Below, piece by piece: positions 23,375 through 35,400 of a DNA stretch of 64,000 nt. The translations under genes were made by a program, and so were the position numbers. Below the pieces are notes generated by a model. It did not search any database, was not told where the DNA came from, and saw only the letters and a program-made list of their open reading frames with translations. Origin of the DNA: Lates calcarifer (lineage: Eukaryota; Chordata; Actinopteri; Centropomidae); NCBI RefSeq assembly GCF_001640805.2, contig NC_066850.1, positions 12,711,329-12,775,328 of the forward strand, given 5' to 3'. The stretch's first letter is position 1. Each line of letters starts with the position of its first letter.

Positions 23375-24690
23375 ATGCACATAAATGTATTACTCTCCAC
23401 TCCTGAAAGGTACTGGGGCTACAAATGTTTTTGTATTATTTTTGTTATCAATAAATCTGCCACTTATTTTCACAGTCATTGATTAATTGTTTCATGTAAA
23501 TAAATGAATAAATAGAGAAAAAAAATCATCATTCACCATCAGTCACTTTGGCTTTTAAATGGCAGAGACTGATAAAGAGAACAAATATGTTCAATATACA
23601 CTATGTTAATGATAATTAAAACTGCACTTTGTTTAATTAAAAACAGTATTAACCCTGTGAATCTATAACAGGGGTCTATAACAGCTCAGCTTCATTCTCA
23701 GATGTGTTGTTGTTGTAAAGATGTTTCATTAATGTAATGTATTTTGTCATCTGTATATTATTCTAATATATACATATATATATTGCACATGTTGTTAAGA
23801 AAGATAAATGTCATTCCTTGTATCCTCATATGATGTCTGATTGTTTTCTGCTCCTCTCTGTTTGCATATATAGAAACATGTCATGTATCAGGTGTGCTCT
23901 CTACACTTTTTAAATTCCCCTTCACCACTCATTCACAGGATTTCCCCTTTTTACTTACTGAAAACAGGAGTCTTTAGTTAAAAAAAATGCCCTTCGTCTG
24001 GATGCAGAACAGCAGCGCAGGGTGCAGGATGTACTGTAGGTCTATGATTCCTCTTTCTCATCTCCGACCAAGGAGCTGACGACTCTCAACCGTCTGGCCT
24101 TGATTTGTTTGAGATGAAAAAAGGAAATAAAAAGCTGTCAGAGCTGCAATCAGACACTAAAGTGTAGGGCAGAGCACAGAGAGTAGCAGAGAGGTTGTTG
24201 GCTGCAGGAATTTCAATGTTCTTGATGTTCTAAAGGCCACAGCAATCGACAGTGGGAGCCATTATGTAACACACTTGGTTTTTGATTTGAGTTCTTTGCA
24301 GAAAAACAGTGCTGGAGGCTGAATTGAGCCCTGCGGTGAACCTGAGAGGTGGTGATAAAAGGAGCTATAATTTCCTCTTTGAGATGACTTGATTAGTTTG
24401 AAAGTGACTTCCAGCCACAAATCTTAAGTTCAACAGGTTCCCCGTGGCCTTGTTCAGCCTTCTCACTGCAGGACCATATCTGGTCCTGAAGTCACTAGTG
24501 TTTTAAGTCTAGTTTAGGAAAATATTTACTGATATTTTTTGGCCTAGGCTAGTCCTGAATTAACTATTTGGCCGTGGTTTAACCTAGTATATATAATGTC
24601 TGAGCTGAGTAACATTCAGAAAAGACAGGGACCTCTGAACAAATACTTTTCTCATTTCATTGGTGTGAATGTAAATAAATAATAATAAAA

Positions 24691-24714
24691 ACACACACAC
24701 ACACACACACACAC
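24691..24714 (+). repeat. (AC)n microsatellite
   Basis: About 12 AC units followed by a short AG run. Confidence 0.9.
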
Positions 24715-24939
24715 AGAGAGAGCATACTTTGACTCACAGTAGATCATACAGGACATGGACCTCGGGGGAAATCCAGGCTGACTCAGGTCATTTAAGAGTT
24801 GACATGAAACAGCTGAGGGAGCAGAGAAACACATGCATGTTTATCTTTACTAACATAATTCAACCCAGAGACCCCTGCTGCCTTGACCTCCAAACACGAC
24901 CTGGCTCAGAAGATGGAAACTTACAGAGTTACCACACTC

Positions 24940-25180
24940 TCAGTGGTGGAAAAATATGAAAGTAAATTCACTCATTGTTGTATTTAGGTATAATTTTAGG
25001 TACTTTACTTGAGTATTTCTATTTAATGCCACTTACTTCTTCTCCACTTCATTTCAGAGGAAATATTTACTTTTCATGCATTCATCTGGCAACTGTAGTT
25101 AGTCACATTAAGTTAGGATTTTGCATACAAAACGTACTGAATGATTATCTTAAATATGACGTATTGTGATGAATTAAACT
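24940..25180 (+). repeat. Interspersed repeat, 'ACTTTACTTGAGTATTTCTA' family
   Basis: Begins with CTCAGTGGTGGAAAAATATG and continues through TTTAGGTACTTTACTTGAGT and TTCTCCACTTCATTTCAGAG. Related pieces occur at 27755-27990 and 30985-31290. A well-known teleost repeat layout; class not determined. Confidence 0.6.
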
Positions 25181-25264
25181 CCAAAACAGTATGTAAATCA
25201 GACTGAATTGGACAGCTCGTGGTGATCATTCATATGTGTGGGAAGATAACGTCAGCAGGTCAAC

Positions 25265-25515
25265 ATGTTAAAGGAAAAGCTAGACATTTTGGAATATATG
25301 AAGCTAGCTTAGTTTAGGTTTAAGACTTGAAAATGGGGTTAAACAGCTAAGCTGGCTCATTCAAACGTACAAAATCCACCCATCAGCCCCACTAAACGCC
25401 ACTATTTAACACACATCACTGTGAAAACTACGAATCTTAGTTGTATGAGTATTACCTGGCTGGGACCAGTTAATTCCTGGAGTCTCTGCTGGGTGCCCGC
25501 AAACTATCGACAAAT
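25265..25515 (+). repeat. Second copy of the 3187-3500 repeat
   Basis: Has AGCTAGACATTTTGGAATAT, ACTTGAAAATGGGGTTAAAC, ACAAAATCCACCCATCAGCC and CTGGAGTCTCTGCTGGGTGC in the order expected of this family. The segment between the head and GCTTAGTTTA is deleted relative to the first copy. Confidence 0.55.
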
Positions 25516-27754
25516 ACGTAAATAAAAAGCATAATTTTCCATTTTTCAAACTGAAGATTTGGATTTTGTATTTGATGTAAGTATTAAATACCTTTTGGGG
25601 ACTTTGGGTACCACGGGTATCGCGAAAATGCTCTTAAATCCGTTTAGAAATCATAGGAAAAAAAGACGCTTCAGAACTTTCCTGAGAATCATCACATTTT
25701 AAGGTTTTCTTCAGTATCACAGTATTCTGTACATCAAGGATCCACTGCAAACAAGAACTGCTAATAGCTAATTCGGCATATTTTTCATGGAGCCTAAAGT
25801 GTAAATTAATACAGACTAAAACATGGGCTCAGCCATGTTTCTTCTAACTCTGTTGTGGTTAGCACTGTTCATAGCAAGAAGATTCTGGGTTCGACCCCAT
25901 GTTTACCAGGGCCTTTACTTTTATGTGTATGTTCTCCCTGTGCCTGTGTAGATTTACTCTGACTTCCTCCACTAGCCAAAAAAAAAAAAAAAAAAAAAGA
26001 TGTGTGAGAGTGACTGGTTGTTTGGATCTCATTCATCCATCCTCTCCAGCCAACAAGCCCTCAGTCCAAAAACACGGTTTAAATAGACACCAGTCATTGG
26101 CAAAAGCTTTTAAAAAGGTTAAGAAAGAAGCTGAGTAACCATGCTAAACACTAAACTCTTATGAAGATACCTACAGTATTATTAGTATTGACTCACACTT
26201 AAGAATGTAAAGAGGTCCAAGACCAAATAAAATATAATGTGGTATCAGCAATCAGTTTGTACTTACTGAAGTGCTTTAAATCCTAACTACTGTGAATGAA
26301 TGAAGCCTCCTGCTGTACAATAGAATCAATCACGTTGTCCACAGGGATACATTATATCAAAGAGCTGAATGCAGGAAATTGGGAGGAGGAAGTGTATTGT
26401 TAAGGACAGGAAGTGTAGATGAATGTGGCAAAAGCAAGGCCAGCGTCTTAAAAACGAGGCAGCTTTCATCATTGAGGACCTTGGGTGGGGTCCCATCCTG
26501 TGCCAAAGATTTAAGTGGCCTCTATCTTCCTATATATCACCCCAACTCCTTTCCCCTCATTTACATTCAGCTTGTCTGTCCATCTCTGGAGACCCTGAGT
26601 AACCTTCTCATGCTTCCTCTCAGGCCTGTACATTTTTTCTTCTTCCTGTAATAGAGAGCTCAAGTAACAGGAACCCCCAGGAATAAAGAAAACAATAATA
26701 TAGTTATCTCTATTATAATATATATAAAACAAATACAGTTCCCAGAGCACAAGTTGTCAACTTTCTGTTATTTTGTTCTTAATCTCTAAGTAAAATGAGC
26801 AGTATTCTCAAGGTAATTCCTCTGGACGTCAGTAACTGCTTATAAACCCAACACAACTGAGTTTTAGCAATGGTGTAGCACACACAGTAAATCCAGCATA
26901 TATCCAGCCTCAGTGGACTACCCTCCCTATTAAATACATCCATTCTCCCACCTACAGACGCTGAATCAAGTAAACACACCTCGAAATGATGTTTCCATGC
27001 AACTAAACTGCAACAGCAAACAGGTTTTAAATTTGAGTCTAAACAGAACCATAAAACAGTTATTTAATTACAAGTATGATATTGTGCTGTGAGATCAGAT
27101 ACTTTTGTGAAAAACAAAAATACACTATCTGTGAATTTTTACTGAAATGTTCAGTATCAACATATTTGCATGATGAACTATTTTAGTTCATTCTCCTGCT
27201 GGAGTTGACCAAGGAGTGGCGTGAATATAGATATGAGAAATAGTCTGTCAAACTCATATTCAGGACCTGGATACTTAGAAATTGCTAAGAGATGATAGAC
27301 CAGTAAAATTTTTATTTGCATCTGAATCCAAATTTGCAAAAACACTTTGTGCTAAAAAAAATCCTCTAAAACTGTTCCTGGATCTGAACCAAAGTCTAAT
27401 CCCTTGTTCCGTGACTCATTGTCTTTATGTTTCCACATCTGTTAACAGGTTTTTTTATGAGACGACAGATGGGACAGAAAACAAAAGCTCCTCAGCACCC
27501 TCGGCTCTGCAGGTAGATTTTATTGTGAAAGCACAGATCCATACGACAAACACCCTCCAAATGTCACATATGTGCAGATGGAGCGCTTCCAGTGTTTACA
27601 TGCTGTGTGTTTGGCCATTCAGGAAATGTTTTCCTTATCGCCGACCTCAGGCCCATAGGACAAAACAAAATAGGTTGAAAATAACAGGAATTTATAGAAC
27701 ATTCAATGTACATCTGTGAGTCTACAGCTGCTGTCAGATAAATAAAGAATCACA

Positions 27755-27990
27755 TTCTTTAAAGGAAAATGTACTTTACTTGTGTACTTCCATTTTGTGG
27801 TACTTCATTTTCTACTCTGCTACATTATGAGAGGGAAATACTGATGTTTTCACACTACAACATGTATCTCACATGCATGCACTTATAATAACAATAATCC
27901 AATAAATATATCATTCTAAAAAGAGACCAATCACTTAAATACTTCATACTTAAATAATAATTAATAGGTTCCTAATTTAACATTAAAGAT
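27755..27990 (+). repeat. Copy of the 'ACTTTACTTG' repeat family
   Basis: AATGTACTTTACTTGTGTAC, TTTTCTACTCTGCTACATTA and GAGAGGGAAATACTGATGTT match the family order seen at 24940-25180 and 30985-31290. Confidence 0.5.
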
Positions 27991-30984
27991 TAACCATGTT
28001 TGATCTATATGTCATAGTTTTTGTTTGTTTTCCACATTTAAATATCAGTAATTCTTTCTCTCATGAAATGACTCTGCAGATTATAAAGTGTTGCTGACCA
28101 TACTTGGCCTGAGACAGAGAAATCAGTGTGATCTCTACACCCTCAGCCCTCCTCACACCTTAAAAAAGCAATTTTGTGCACATCAGTCATAATTACAAGT
28201 GTAAGTGATGTAAATCTGTCTGAAAACGTGCCCCATGGATGTTTACAGTTACATAAAGTAAGATATATGAGAGGTGCTCTGTACTCAAAGTCATATATTG
28301 AAGGTATTAAAATGCCAAGAAGAATCAAAGCAGGAGCAGATAACAGGGAGGCTGTTGTTCTGTTTGAGCTGATGTTGAGTAAGACTCACATCTGGGAGAC
28401 ATCCCCATGAGTGTGTTTTGAGGCATCTTGCATGTTGCTGTGACTTTACATGACAAGGTCCTTGTGAGGCATGACTGGCAGGAGGATAATCAGAACCATG
28501 CAGTGCCACGAGGGTGGGAGTCATACTATATCACAGCAGCTGAACACTGAACCTTCTTCTGAATAACATGAAAGATTTAACATTAGTGCTCCACGACTGT
28601 TTGCAGGAGGTTTAGCGTTTGACTCGCTGATAAGATGCTGTAACTGGATACTTTTCTGCCTCAGTTTGATTTCTTTAATTTCCAAAAGTTTCATCTAAAA
28701 ACATTCCAGGACATTAAAGGTACTCATGTGTTTCTATTAAACTGTTTTTCTTGCCTGGGCGGTGAAGCCTCTGAAATAGCGCAGAGCTTAGCACGGAGCA
28801 CAGAAACACTGTAACCCAGGATACAGAAATAATAAAAACATAAACATGCACGCTGATGTTGAATCTAGACAGCAAGGCTCATCAGTTTTACAAGACTGTG
28901 ATCAAAAAAACACAACATCTATCATCTCATAGGATTACAAGATTAATACATCTGGGTTTTTTTTTTTTTTTGAATAAAAAAATTAAGTTTTTCATATATT
29001 TCATGGCCATGAAACTGCAGATAGGTGGAAATTTATGTACATTTACTCAAGGTTCAGGTATTTTCCATGTGTGAGAATATCTGCTTCTCCTCCACCAACA
29101 CTAATTAATAATTCCTGTATATAACATGACAAAATGTCTAAAAAAAAAAAAGGTCTACAAAAATCATTAAAGGCTGAGAGAACCATGTGCAGTTTTTAAT
29201 TAAAGAAAAAATGTCAGCCTCATGTATCAGTTGATGTAACAGCCAGTGGAAAATCCAGACCCAGATAAGCCAATAAATATCAATCAGACTCTCATTTATA
29301 ACAGGCTGCAATCTGAACCTTATCTGACAGTAACTACAAACAGTCCAGTGGAAAGATGCCCACATAATCCGATCAGACCAAAATGATGCATCCATCCTGC
29401 GTGGGAGCTGTAATGGATCGACCTGCGGCTTCATTTAGGATTTCCATCTTTAAGGAGCAGTTCAGTGATTCACAGTCTTGTTTTCTGCAGCTGCCAGAAG
29501 ACATGTGTTAAGTTTGTGGAGTTGGTCTATTTGAAATAATGGAAAATTACAATATGAAAATAGTTTCACAGTCCAACTAGAGTGACAGTTGTAATAGACA
29601 GTTCTAACAGTTAAGAGCAATTTACATTTACAATTTACAATAAACAGATGAAACAGTAGCTAAAAGTAACTGAGAGCTGTAATTAAAAAAAAAAAAAACA
29701 TTACTCCAAGTGATATTAACTGCAAATATGACCAAGCCAACCTGAACACTGAACAGATAAAATATTATTAAATTGGAATCTAGTGTAGGATCAGTTCAGA
29801 TGAATACATTTGGAACATGATGAGAGTGGATGAATTAGTATTTGGGGCTGTGGAGGAGAAGCACTGAGTGAAGATGTCACATAAACACGTTAACATCATC
29901 GAGAGACAAAGAAATCACTTGTCTGTTGCAATTTTGTTCTTCTGGGTTCTTAGTCAAAAGTCAAGAACACCACACAGATGTTCCAAAACTCATGTATTTT
30001 TCCTTTACTTGGAGAGCTGTCTTCACATTCCTGGACAGAATGATGTGAGTATATGAATGTATTCTGAATATTATTCATCTCAGGGAGGATCATGAAATAT
30101 GAGAAGCGTAGAGTGTTCTGGGCTGAAGTTAACAGAAAGATGTCCAGGTGTGTTGTTGCTCATGGAATGATATTTAAATCATCTCAATGGGTTTTTACAT
30201 GAGAGACATCGACAGTGTTCGGCCTGTGACCCCTGCTAACGGAGAAAAGAGGAGGAAGCTGCTTGTTCTCACACTTAAAACAACAACACAGACACATGTT
30301 GGTGTTTGAAGTCATCTGCAGTCATCTTTACAACACCCTCGACAATCTATCAGATGGAAGTGTTAAATAAAATTCACTGAATAATCACCTGGATGTGCAG
30401 TAAACTTGAGAGAAAAGATTAATAGCAATAATAACAGAAGCAAGGAGCACAAATAAGATGCAGAACAACAAAAGCAATAGCCCAGAGACTAATAAAAAAG
30501 TAATATACTGTAATGTGGGTTCACTTGGGAGTGAAACAATATAAGAAGATAAAAATTTTACCATTAGACCTCAGAGAGGAAAGATTACAGAGCACCACCA
30601 TGTGAGGAGTCCACAGATATCACTGACATGGGACTATTTTCTACTAAAAGGTTTTTAAAAATGGTAAAACAGTTCACACAGAGGGCTGTGGTTTATTATT
30701 TCCCAAGCCTCCAAGCACCACAGGGTCAAAGCGTTTAACAAATAAAGGATTGATGTGGATTACAGCGCCCTCTAGTGGTTAAATGGTGCAACTCCAGCAC
30801 TATAGTTTGAAGCAGACTTTACCCATAGGCCTTTTACCCCAGTTCTGATGTCCACTGAAAATGTGTTTCTTAACTTTATTAACACAGCAAAAGGTACATG
30901 CAATATATGCACAAACAAAGCTGATTGTACCAGAGATATATCAGGTGTTTACAGAAAAATATAGTTTAAAAAAATCTACATTAA

Positions 30985-31290
30985 TAAATACTGTACTTCT
31001 GTGATTCTGGACAGTTTTAAAGTAATTGACCTTTACTTGTACTTTGTTTGCTTATATTATACCTCAGGTAAATATTGTACTTTTTACTCCATACATTTAC
31101 TTCAAGGCTTTAGTTACTAATCTTGCAGATTGAGGTTATTATGCCAAAATACAGTCAACTAATGATTTATATATAAAGTAATAAAAATTCACCACACCTT
31201 TACCAGCTGCAACATTAAAGTGATGCCTACACATTAATACATCTTAATCCAATCAATATATATTATTCTGAAATGGGCCATTCTGTTTAA
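30985..31290 (+). repeat. Copy of the 'ACTTTTTACTCC' repeat family
   Basis: Includes GGTAAATATTGTACTTTTTA, CTCCATACATTTACTTCAAG, GGCTTTAGTTACTAATCTTG and CACCACACCTTTACCAGCTG, the later half of the repeat that begins at 24940 in another copy. Confidence 0.5.
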
Positions 31291-32090
31291 TGAGCACTTA
31301 GCCCTGCATTCAAAACATAACATTTCTTGCTTATAAAGAATATTTGTGCAATGTGGTAGTCCACCTGGATCATTTGTTCAGTCTTCCTTTTTAAAAATGT
31401 TTAATGTCACCCTCGGTCTTGGACTCTGAACAACAGGGTGAGTTCAGCATAATGTAGAAGGGGTTTCTGGGAAATCCTGTGAAGAAAGTGTGCAGAGACA
31501 GAATAAAGTCCACCTCAGAGCTCTAATGCACGTGAAGATTTCAGCTCTGAGCCCTTGTGGACTCGTGTCACGTCAAACTCTGTGAGTCCGTAGGTGAAAC
31601 TATTATATATATTTATATAGCAGTGGATTAAATGTTTGTCTGTGTGGGAATGGAAATCTGGCTGAACAGTTACAAAGATTTATGAACCAATCTTTACACA
31701 AAATCTGAGTTAGTGTAGAATTTTATTTCAAAAATTACCTGAATAAAATTTAGACATTTTATTTATTATATTCAATTTTATTTAGTAAATTTAAAAAGTT
31801 ACTATTTGAAACTCTGAATGATTTATAGGCATTAATTTACATAAGAAGAGCTATTATGCTATTATGGCCTTTATGCTCTTTATTACTTTGAAACATTACT
31901 TTAAATACTTACTAATACTTGCTACTTCAAGAACACTTGAATGCAATACTTTTATTTGTAACAGAATATTTCTACACTGTTGTACTGGTACTGGTAAGTT
32001 GCTTTCAATTACTTAATATGTCTTACGTCTTCACTTTGCGCACTTCGTTTTTTCCTCTCTTTAAAGATGAAAACGAAAATGCTTAATTTT

Positions 32091-32382
32091 ACATGTGGTA
32101 CGTGAACGCAGCGCGACCTGGGGAGCGTGGCTTAATTTCTACAGCCAGTACGGTAACCGGCGACTGAGACCGCCACTTTGGTAAGCAAAAATTAAATGAC
32201 CGTGGTGTGTTTGTTCCGCTATCCCGCATCTATGTGGGGTAACCCGGGTTAAACCTAGCAGCTATACGGTCCCTGTAGGGCTAACTCCAGCTAAGCTAGC
32301 GGGAGCTAAAAGGTTTTTAGCCGCTTCGTCGAGCTAAGTTGTAAAAAGCCGAGGTGAAGTTTGGCTTCAAAGTTTGTCAAAC
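32091..32382 (+). promoter_or_regulatory. CpG-rich promoter and leader of the thioesterase gene
   Basis: Local rise in GC and CpG (ACGCAGCGCGACC, AACCGGCGACTGAGACCGCC) in an AT-rich setting, immediately before the first coding exon. A good donor (TTTG/GTAAGC, intron from 32181) suggests an alternative non-coding first exon ending at 32180, which would splice to 33656 and leave 33669 as the start codon. The start site is not resolved. Confidence 0.4.
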
Positions 32383-32480
32383 ATGAGTCTGGAGAGGTGT
32401 TTAAGCTTTAGCAGAGCTACTCTGAGGTCTGTGTGTTTTACCAAGCAACACCTGCAAAGATGTGTTCATATCTGTGTCAG
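32383..32480 (+). CDS. Alternative first coding exon with mitochondrial-type leader
   Basis: ATG (A at -3) opens 32 codons ending in AG at a strong donor (CAG/GTAAGT). Joined to 33656 the frame runs through codons R-R-S-S-T into the downstream ATG at 33669, without a stop. The leader (starting MSLERCLSFSRATLRS) has several arginines, serines and hydrophobics and one acidic residue, like a mitochondrial presequence. Human ACOT2 likewise differs from its cytosolic and peroxisomal paralogues by such an extension. Expression is not shown by sequence. Confidence 0.6.
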
Positions 32481-35400
32481 GTAAGTGTCTAGTTTGCTTC
32501 ACTTAGTTCAGATAGTTACATGAAGTGGAGGAAGCTAAAAACGTAGGGTAAAGGTCACAAGTCTGAAACCCGTTAACCTAGTCCAGATTTGACAAATCGG
32601 TGTAATACGGTCTTGGTGCAGAAAAAACAGTGAAAGTGCCTTTTCTGTCAAAACAAGTAGAGTAAACGTATCACAAATTATTCAGTGGAGTCTGTTAATG
32701 TAGTCCAGGTTTGACGAGCTTGACAGGTTTTTGATTCTGACTGGGTCTAATGTGGTTTAGATGGGGGGAGGAATTGCACTCACCCCTTTTTTTATCCTCC
32801 TGATTTGACAAATAGAGTAGAGGTTTCATAAAACTCAAACAATGATCCTGGTCAGGGTGCAGGTTTGTTGTGAATTTTGATCTAGACTTGGTCAGACTTC
32901 GATGTCTGTGTGGTGTAGGTGCTGAAAAGCAGTCATAAACAGTTTTAAACTCTCCTTGTTAATCTAGTCCAGATTTGACAAGTCTAGTGGTTTTTGATCC
33001 AGATCTAGACTAATGTAAGGTGTCCTGGATTGAAGTGCAAACATGTTAACAGGAGAAGTGGACCCCTATCAAAAACTCATACATTTTTATTTAAAATGTT
33101 TTGCAGTAGTTTGTCCACCCCTGACCCTGACAAGCCTTTCTTCAGTTGATAATGTTTGTTACTTTAAACAGAAAAAATAAACCAGCTTTTGTGACTTAAT
33201 AGAAGTGTTATGATTCTGAAACTGAGACAGAAACGGTGACACAAACGTCCACAATCTCGTATGATGATGCAGGAGGATGTGATATACCAACCTACTGTCA
33301 CCACTGCAGGTGCAGACTGTTGAGCTTTTATCATGGTATTTAAAATCAGGGTAAGCTGTGTGTATGTTTTGTAGTAGGTATTAGTAAGTATTACACATTA
33401 CACTTATTTTATTGTCTTCCTGCAATTTTGTCAAGTGATCACACCTGCAGTAAAAGTTTGGCTAGTTAACTAACTTAAGATGAAAAATAACCTTGTTGCT
33501 GTTTTGCAAGGTGAGAGAACACATTCGAGCAGCTGTCCTCACTGAGCTCTGGTTGTCGGGGCCATGTTATGCTTGAATTCAGTCCAGGTTGTCACCATTT
33601 GATTTGATTAACCGACAGACGCCTTCTTTGTTACTGATTTGTGGTCTCTCTTCAGACGATCATCAACCATGTCCCAGGCCGCCCTTCCGATTCTCTCCGT
33701 CTTCCCCTCTCGAGCTCTGGTGGACGAGAAGTTCAAGGTGCTCGTGGAGAATCTACCTCCAGGATGTCCAGTAACAATCCACTCCCTCCACCACTCCGAG
33801 GACCAGGACTACTGGGAGGCCTACGGGCACTACATTAGCGATGACAGAGGAAAAGTATCTGGTGGGTTCTGGTCCTTTTTAACAAGTCCTCCTGAAACTG
33901 ATGGTGTCAACTAACCCTGGTCAGTCAGTTAATCAGACTGTATTTTATAGAGCACCTTTCATACAGTAATTTAAAGTACTTTTACAGATGTCTAGTACAA
34001 ATATAAAGAGTAAAACAATTAAATGCACACAACATGATAATAAAACCAATAAAATATATTTAAAAAATAGATAAAGGAACAGAACATTTTAAAGCATGAT
34101 TGCAGTATAATAAATGATTGAATAAAATAAATAATGGTCATAAAACATTCACATTAAAAGCCAGACTAAAGAGATGGGTCTAAATTTATGTTACAAGCTA
34201 TCAACACTTTCAGCTTTTTAGTTTTCGACCTGTCCCAGTAAACAGTTGGTTTAGTAGTTTAGTCTTCAGGTCTGTAGTCATGTTTCCACATGTCACCAGC
34301 ACGTGAGCTGTAAAGGCTGGAGTTCATTGTTTGTCTCTGGGATAGCCGTGAAGACTCGGATAGGGCCCAGCTGGCGCAGTGCGCATTGGTGGTTGCCGCA
34401 GCAACCAAGGTTGTAGCACAGACCCTCGAAAATATGATAAACACAGCCTCTGGTTGAGAGAGTAAACTGATGTAATATATACACATAATACACAACGTGA
34501 CTTCAGGATAGTGTGGTAAGTGTGGCATGAGGTGTGTATTGGTTTAAACACACCTCACGATCATCCTGTATCCGCCTGTTCAATAACAATACTAAAAGGT
34601 ATTATTAGTTATTTCTTCATGCATTCTCTGTGACATTAAAGAATATGAATAAACATATTACAAACAGTAAAGTGAGTCCTGATGATGCAGGATGACGGTC
34701 ACCAAAACTGTCCAATCACAGAGTCACCTATCAGTTTGTATGACTTCAGGTTTACTCCTTGTTTGTTTGTAAAACAGACAGTGTGGACAGGAACTGGACT
34801 GAACTAAATTTAGCACTGGACTCCATCAGTCTGGATTGACTAAACTGAACTACTAGTGTAAAAGTTCCTTTTGTTTATTCTGTGTTGATGCCTGAAATCT
34901 ACGGTGTGCTTTTAGAAAACGCTGGTGCTTCCTGTCCATCCTTCACTTTACAGCTGATTTGATCGTTTGATATTTTGGATATTCTGTTTTCATGTTGTCG
35001 ATCATTTCTTGCTTTTGCAGTTTCAGATGATTTGAGTTTTGGGGGCACATACACAGGAAAAGAGCCCATGGGTTTGTTGTGGAGCATGCGTCCTGTCCTA
35101 GGCAGTCGCAAAGGCCTCAGGTAATGTTCATCTGCAGCTCCACAGAACCAAAGACCTCGTAGACTTTTGCTGACATATGTGTCCATGCTAACGCTGCTGT
35201 TCTTTGCTTGTCAGGTTAAGAAAGATGAACGTCTGCACGCCGATGCTGATGGACATCTCGGTCTACAGCAGACACGACGGCTTCAGGGACCAGGCTCCTC
35301 TGGCCTCGGTGCTCATAGAGAGATGGTACATGGCTCCAGGGGTCCGGAGGATCGATATCAGAGAGAGAGGAGTACGGGGGACCCTGTTTATACCTCCAGG

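Larger units (their letters stand above)
23259..32090. other. 8.8 kb intergenic region without a recognised gene
   Basis: Contains CA repeats (23352-23374, 24691-24714), a poly-A run (25979-25998), and repeat copies near 24940-25180, 25265-25515, 27755-27990 and 30985-31290. Open frames here (the longest is 145 codons, 27282-27719 plus strand) have no domain signature or splice context that I can support. The rest is AT-rich and featureless to the eye. Confidence 0.5.

Noticed and set aside
27282..27719. 145-codon plus-strand open frame
   Set aside because: No recognised domain, no splice context, composition like its AT-rich surroundings. Probably chance.
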